In this document: one piece after another, positions 5,111 through 8,537 of the stretch
How positions within the stretch are numbered: position 1 is the stretch's first letter
Layout of the letters: each line of letters starts with the position of its first letter
From: Halieaceae bacterium
Lineage (GTDB): Bacteria; Pseudomonadota; Gammaproteobacteria; Pseudomonadales; Halieaceae
Direction: 5' to 3'
Assembly (NCBI GenBank): GCA_003523185.1
Contig: DPGN01000062.1
Location: 6,952-15,488 of the forward strand
DNA length: 8,537 bases
Program-made: the position numbers and the translations under genes
Notes under the pieces: model-generated
Database searches by the model: none
What the model was told of the DNA's origin: nothing
What the model saw: only the letters and a program-made list of their open reading frames with translations

Positions 5111-6844
5111 TTACCAGACTGCGACGTGGCCTCCTGGCCGCCTTGGATCTGCGTAACCATAAAACCAGCCATCCTCAATCTGTACCGAGTTGACGCGCCC
5201 TATGGTGCTGTTGGATCGCAGTATCTTGTGTTTGCTCGCCTCGAGAATTGACACCGTATCGGGTGAAATACCAGGCTCGACCATGGCCATATCGGGCATC
5301 CATTGGTGGTGAATTCGTGGGGCCGACGTCGCCATACCCAGTGTCATGTCAAATGCCATGACGTTGAGTAGTGTTTGTGCGACGGCGGTAATAATGCGTG
5401 ACCCACCGGGGCTGCCAGTGGCTATCCATGGCTTGCCATCTTTAAATACAAGCGTTGGTGTCATGGAGGATAGTGGTCGACTTCCCGCCGATACGGCGTT
5501 GGCTTCGCCCTGAACCAAGCCGTAGCCGTTGGGGAAGCCTGGTTTGGCGGCAAAATCATCCATTTCGTTGTTCAGGAGCATGCCAGTACCAGGGACGACT
5601 ATGCCTGAGCCAAAACTAAAGTTGATCGTGTAGGTGTTTGAGACCACGTTCCCAAACTGATCGACGATGGAGTAGTGCGTCGTTTCAGTGCTCTCCAGAT
5701 CTTCAAAACTGCCCGGTCGGATTTCAGACGAGGGTATTGCCACTTCATCACGGATGATGGTCCTTCGCTGATCCAGATAATCCTCGCTCGTTAACTGTTC
5801 GACGGGAATCGCTGTTCGGTCGGGGTCACCCAAATACTCGCTTCGATCGGCGTAGGCGAGCTTCATCGACTCTATGAGAAGATGCAGGTACCCCGCGCTG
5901 TTATGACCCAACTCCTTGAGCGGGAAAGGTTCAAGTAATTTCAAGATTTGGGAGACGTGGACGCCGCCTGAAGAGGGCGGTGGCGCACTGACGAGCTCAT
6001 AGTCACGGAACTTGGAACGCACAGGTGTGCGCTCGATTGCACGATAGCTCGCCAGATCAGCCTCGGTTATTAGTCCTCCATATCGCCGCATTTCCGCGAC
6101 GATCAACTCGGCCGTTTTCCCCTTATAAAAGCCGTCACTCCCCTTATCGCGAATACGTTTGAGGGTCTTGGCTAAATCGGGTTGTTTGAATACGGCACCC
6201 ATGGCGGGCGCTATGCCGTTACCGCCAAGGTAGACGCGATTTGCTTCCTCATTTTTGGACAAACGTCTCGAGGCAGAGCGCAAATTAAGATGCAAAGCTG
6301 CGGGAACTTCGAACCCTTTTTCCGCCAGATCGATTGCCGGTTGAATCACGGTTTTGAGATCGAGTGAGCCGTACTTTTCCAGTGCGTGAATCATTCCAGC
6401 TACCGTTCCTGGGATACCCGCCGCACTGACACTGTTGTAGGCCATCTGCTTATTCACGGTGCCATCTTCATTGAGGAACATGTCTCGTGAGGCACCATCT
6501 GGCGCCATCTCCCGATAATCGATGAATACCTGCTCGTCGGATTCTGCCAGGTGCACCAGCATGAAGCCGCCACCACCAATATTGCCTGCGCGTGGCAGCG
6601 TGACCGCCAGCGCAAAACCTGTGGCTACCGCCGCATCAACCGCATTTCCGCCACGCTTAAGCATGTCGAGACCTGCCTCTGAAGCGAGTTTCTCAGGGCC
6701 AGAGACCATGCCTTTGGATGCAATGGCAGGGATAAAGCGAGTTCCGTAGTCAATCAGCGGCCCACCTTGGTCCTCCGCTTGTGCGTTAATAGGGGAAGCG
6801 TTGAATGTCATCGCGACGGCGATGAGCAGGCTGGCGAAGCGCAT
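5111..6844 (-). CDS. ggt: Gamma-glutamyltransferase (glutathione hydrolase), periplasmic proenzyme
   Basis: This is a 577-residue protein from ATG 6844, chosen for GGAG seven bases upstream over an upstream in-frame TTG at 6874. The signal peptide ends near NAQA. The enzyme cleaves the gamma-glutamyl bond of glutathione and related amides and can transfer the glutamyl group. Visible hallmarks are GNIGGGGFM, REMAP with the substrate-carboxylate Arg111, and the autoprocessing site between Glu387 and Thr388 (TETTHYS). Thr388 becomes the N-terminal nucleophile of a 190-residue small subunit. NNEMDDF supplies Glu427 and Asp430 for the substrate amino group, PLSSM gives Ser459/460, and GSPGG gives the oxyanion glycines 480/481. 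The lid-loop region (AAKPGFPNGYG) is present, as in E. coli and unlike B. subtilis. Length is normal. It is divergent from pdxH and convergent with the thioesterase gene. Confidence 0.97.
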   Translation of the reverse strand: MRFASLLIAVAMTFNASPINAQAEDQGGPLIDYGTRFIPAIASKGMVSGPEKLASEAGLDMLKRGGNAVDAAVATGFALAVTLPRAGNIGGGGFMLVHLAESDEQVFIDYREMAPDGASRDMFLNEDGTVNKQMAYNSVSAAGIPGTVAGMIHALEKYGSLDLKTVIQPAIDLAEKGFEVPAALHLNLRSASRRLSKNEEANRVYLGGNGIAPAMGAVFKQPDLAKTLKRIRDKGSDGFYKGKTAELIVAEMRRYGGLITEADLASYRAIERTPVRSKFRDYELVSAPPPSSGGVHVSQILKLLEPFPLKELGHNSAGYLHLLIESMKLAYADRSEYLGDPDRTAIPVEQLTSEDYLDQRRTIIRDEVAIPSSEIRPGSFEDLESTETTHYSIVDQFGNVVSNTYTINFSFGSGIVVPGTGMLLNNEMDDFAAKPGFPNGYGLVQGEANAVSAGSRPLSSMTPTLVFKDGKPWIATGSPGGSRIITAVAQTLLNVMAFDMTLGMATSAPRIHHQWMPDMAMVEPGISPDTVSILEASKHKILRSNSTIGRVNSVQIEDGWFYGYADPRRPGGHVAVW

Positions 6845-6851
6845 GAGGGAT

Positions 6852-6855
6852 CTCC
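6852..6855 (-). promoter_or_regulatory. Ribosome binding site deciding the ggt start
   Basis: Minus-strand GGAG lies seven bases upstream of ATG 6844. This start begins immediately with a normal signal peptide, whereas the upstream TTG would add ten residues without a visible ribosome binding site. Confidence 0.65.
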
Positions 6856-6869
6856 AAAACTTTCGGTGT

Positions 6870-6885
6870 AGCAATTTGGGTGCAA
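6870..6885 (-). promoter_or_regulatory. Possible sigma-54-type promoter before ggt
   Basis: On the minus strand, TTGCAC-N5-TTGCT resembles the -24/-12 pattern TGGCAC-N5-TTGCW with exact spacing and an intact -12 GC. One of the two key -24 guanines is replaced by T. Initiation would fall near 6859, leaving only about 15 bases before ATG. The rest of the 111-bp spacer to pdxH shows no convincing sigma-70 promoter on either strand. This is a weak call. Confidence 0.22.
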
Positions 6886-6945
6886 AGCTATCACATCATC
6901 GAGTTTACGCAGAGTGCCCGTCACTTCGATTACCATAGGGCGCTT

Positions 6946-6951
6946 AGGAGG
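6946..6951 (+). promoter_or_regulatory. Ribosome binding site deciding the pdxH start
   Basis: A perfect AGGAGG lies four bases before ATG 6956. It rules in this start over an upstream in-frame GTG at 6914 that would add 14 residues unlike any PdxH N-terminus. Confidence 0.85.
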
Positions 6952-6955
6952 ATCC

Positions 6956-7588
6956 ATGGAACTAAAAGATTACCGCCGGCAGTACACCAAAGGCGGCCTG
7001 CGCGAGGAGTCGATGCCCGACGATCCGCTGGTGTTGTTTGAGCAATGGCAAAAGGAGGCCAATGCGGCGGGCTTGGCCGACCCCACGGGGATGGTGGTAG
7101 CAACGGTTCAACCTGACGGATCAATCCGTCAGCGGTTTGTTCTCTTGAAGGGCGTCAGCGAGGACGGATTTGTTTTCTTTACCAATTACAACAGCGATAA
7201 AGCGGCGGCATTAGCCCAAAACGACCGGTCGTCGATGCTCTTCCCCTGGAATGAACTGGATCGGCAGGTCAGCGTGTCGGGGAAGGCAGAGAAAATCGCC
7301 GAGTCCGAGTCAGATGCTTACTTTGCCGCCAGACCCCGTGCCAGTCAGATCGCCGCCTGGACGTCCCAGCAAAGTCAGCCAATCGCCAGCCGTGGAGCGC
7401 TTGAGGCCCAGTATCAGGCGACGCTAGAGCGGTTTGACGGCGGCGACGTGCCGAGGCCGCCACATTGGGGCGGCTTCAGATTAGTCCCTGAGCGGATCGA
7501 GTTTTGGCAGGGTGGAGAGGACCGATTGCATGACCGCTTTGTTTACCAGTACGCCAATGGTTGGAGCCGCTTGCGCCTGCAACCCTAG
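6956..7588 (+). CDS. pdxH: Pyridoxamine/pyridoxine 5'-phosphate oxidase
   Basis: This is a 210-residue cytoplasmic flavoenzyme that oxidises pyridoxine or pyridoxamine 5'-phosphate to pyridoxal 5'-phosphate with FMN and O2. It is the last step of PLP synthesis and salvage in Gammaproteobacteria. It starts MELKDYRRQY, typical of the family. Expected residues align with E. coli PdxH at an offset of seven: Arg60 and Lys65 (VLLKG), Lys82, Gln104 in LDRQV, Tyr122, Arg126 and Ser130 in YFAARPRASQ, and the C-terminal signature WGGFRLVPERIEFWQGG followed by RLHDR (Arg190, His192). Asp81 stands where E. coli has the FMN-contacting Arg88, a position I believe varies within the family. The C-terminus RLRLQP differs slightly from the usual RLAP. 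The gene converges with cinA, with one base between stops. Confidence 0.97.
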   Translation: MELKDYRRQYTKGGLREESMPDDPLVLFEQWQKEANAAGLADPTGMVVATVQPDGSIRQRFVLLKGVSEDGFVFFTNYNSDKAAALAQNDRSSMLFPWNELDRQVSVSGKAEKIAESESDAYFAARPRASQIAAWTSQQSQPIASRGALEAQYQATLERFDGGDVPRPPHWGGFRLVPERIEFWQGGEDRLHDRFVYQYANGWSRLRLQP

Positions 7589-7589
7589 G

Positions 7590-8537
7590 TCAGGACGCGC
7601 GGTGAATAAAGCGTTGGATGTAATGCGGTATGGGCGGAAGCTCTAACACCTGTCGACGCATGATATCCAGTCCAATGGCCGCGACGAGAATCTGAAAACG
7701 CTCTCGGGAACCCGGCACCTGCAGTCGAATGGCCCGGTGATGCGCTTTGGTGCCCCATGCTATCCAGACGGTGCCTACGGGCTTATCGTCGGACCCGCCC
7801 CCGGGGCCTGCAATGCCGGATACCGCAATACCTATATCCGAGCCACTCCTTTCCAGTGCGCCGGCCAGCATGGCAAGCACAACCGGCTCACTCACTGCGC
7901 CGTGTTGGGCCAATAACGCCTCGGGAACGCCCAGTACGCTGTGTTTGGCTGTGTTGGAGTAGGTGACGAACCCGCTGCCAAAGACTTGAGATGAACCTGC
8001 TTCACGCGTGATAAGCGACGCAATCAAGCCGCCCGTGCAGGACTCTGCTGCTGTCACCGACATTTGTCGGTCGAGGAGTACTCGCTGCAGAGACATGGCC
8101 AGCTGCTCGTCGTCGTACCCGATAATGTGATCGCCGATGAGTTCGTGGAGTAAATTCTCAGCGTCGTCTCGATTATCTAGGAGGCTGGCATCATCGACCT
8201 GCAACTTGAGTTCGAGCTGGGGCAACCCCGACCGAAATCCCAAGGTTACTCCGTTGGGCCAATCATCAGTCCGCGCGTTAACCAGTTCCTGAATCGTTGA
8301 CTCGCCAATACCAAAGGTTTGCAATCTGCGGATAAAGGCCGTGCCACCGCCGACACGTGTAGCGATGCGATCACAGATTTCGGGGAGCATTGCGGTCAGC
8401 TCTACCGGAACACCCGGCGTTGTAATCACCAGTGCACCATTCACCTCTAACGCAAAGCCCACGGCGCTACCAATGGGGTTTGCAACCAAGTCAGCGCCCT
8501 CGGGAAGCAGGGCTTGCTTCAGGTTGCTGGCATTGAG
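7590..8537 (-). CDS. cinA: CinA-family protein (NMN deamidase domain), N-terminus outside window
   Basis: The frame is open to the right edge, and the visible 315 codons lack a true start. In-frame TTG at 8489 is internal, because the upstream codons (NLKQALLPEGAD) are typical of full-length CinA. The visible part covers the end of the N-terminal MoaB-like domain (PIGSAVGFAL, TTPGVPVEL), the linker domain (RRLQTFGIGESTIQE), and the complete C-terminal PncC-type domain. That domain converts nicotinamide mononucleotide to nicotinate mononucleotide and ammonia. Its hallmarks are AESCTGGLIASL with the nucleophile Ser166 of the visible part, VTYSNTAKHSVLGVP with Tyr193 and Lys198, and SGIAGPGGGSDDKPVGTVW. 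A tail of about 15 residues (PPIPHYIQRFIHRAS) follows the domain. The full-length family is usually a little over 400 residues. It is convergent with pdxH, and no recA is visible here. Confidence 0.93.
   Translation of the reverse strand, partial: LNASNLKQALLPEGADLVANPIGSAVGFALEVNGALVITTPGVPVELTAMLPEICDRIATRVGGGTAFIRRLQTFGIGESTIQELVNARTDDWPNGVTLGFRSGLPQLELKLQVDDASLLDNRDDAENLLHELIGDHIIGYDDEQLAMSLQRVLLDRQMSVTAAESCTGGLIASLITREAGSSQVFGSGFVTYSNTAKHSVLGVPEALLAQHGAVSEPVVLAMLAGALERSGSDIGIAVSGIAGPGGGSDDKPVGTVWIAWGTKAHHRAIRLQVPGSRERFQILVAAIGLDIMRRQVLELPPIPHYIQRFIHRAS

Noticed and set aside
5125..5140. GGCC-TCCT-GGCC hairpin near the thioesterase/ggt junction
   Set aside because: The stem has only four base pairs and no T-run follows on either strand. 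It lies in the conserved ggt C-terminal coding sequence, so it is not a credible terminator.
6883..6902. CRP-like TGTGA half-site between ggt and pdxH
   Set aside because: The second half (TGCAC) does not match TCACA, so only one half-site is present.
8487..8489. TTG as the start of a short CinA/PncC protein
   Set aside because: The upstream codons continue in frame with typical CinA sequence to the window edge, so this TTG is an internal Leu.

Overview
The window looks like chromosomal DNA from a Gammaproteobacterium. The housekeeping proteins (PdxH, CinA, an E. coli-type gamma-glutamyltransferase with a lid loop) read as gammaproteobacterial, and base composition is moderately GC-rich. A marine lineage such as Halieaceae/Cellvibrionales would fit the style of the hypothetical envelope proteins, but that is an impression. 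No rRNA, tRNA, IS element, integrase, CRISPR array or phage gene is visible. The window is almost fully coding, and both window edges cut through genes.

Left half (1-4184, minus strand): a tightly packed run of four genes transcribed right to left. In order they are a secreted TPR protein ending in a TonB-type C-terminal domain (2724-4184), a Ser/Gly-rich lipoprotein (1564-2727), a second lipoprotein with a Gly-rich hydrophobic patch (377-1567), and a single-pass membrane protein cut by the left edge (1-359). The first three are joined by ATGA start/stop overlaps and the fourth follows after 17 bp. All four have export, lipidation or membrane signals, so they plausibly act together in the envelope. 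I do not recognise a characterised system with this composition, and it is the most interesting part of the window. Its presumed promoter region (4185-4320) carries a perfect 7-bp inverted repeat overlapping a candidate promoter.

Right half (4321-8537): four metabolic or housekeeping genes in alternating orientation. They are an acyl-CoA thioesterase-like double-hotdog protein (+), periplasmic gamma-glutamyltransferase ggt (-), pyridoxamine 5'-phosphate oxidase pdxH (+), and cinA (-, cut by the right edge). The thioesterase/ggt and pdxH/cinA pairs are both convergent, with a single base between stop codons. The ggt/pdxH pair is divergent, with a 111-bp spacer.

Functionally the right half is ordinary: glutathione or gamma-glutamyl peptide hydrolysis, PLP synthesis and salvage, NMN deamidation, and acyl-CoA hydrolysis. 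The left operon is the candidate for new biology, although its functions cannot be assigned from sequence alone.
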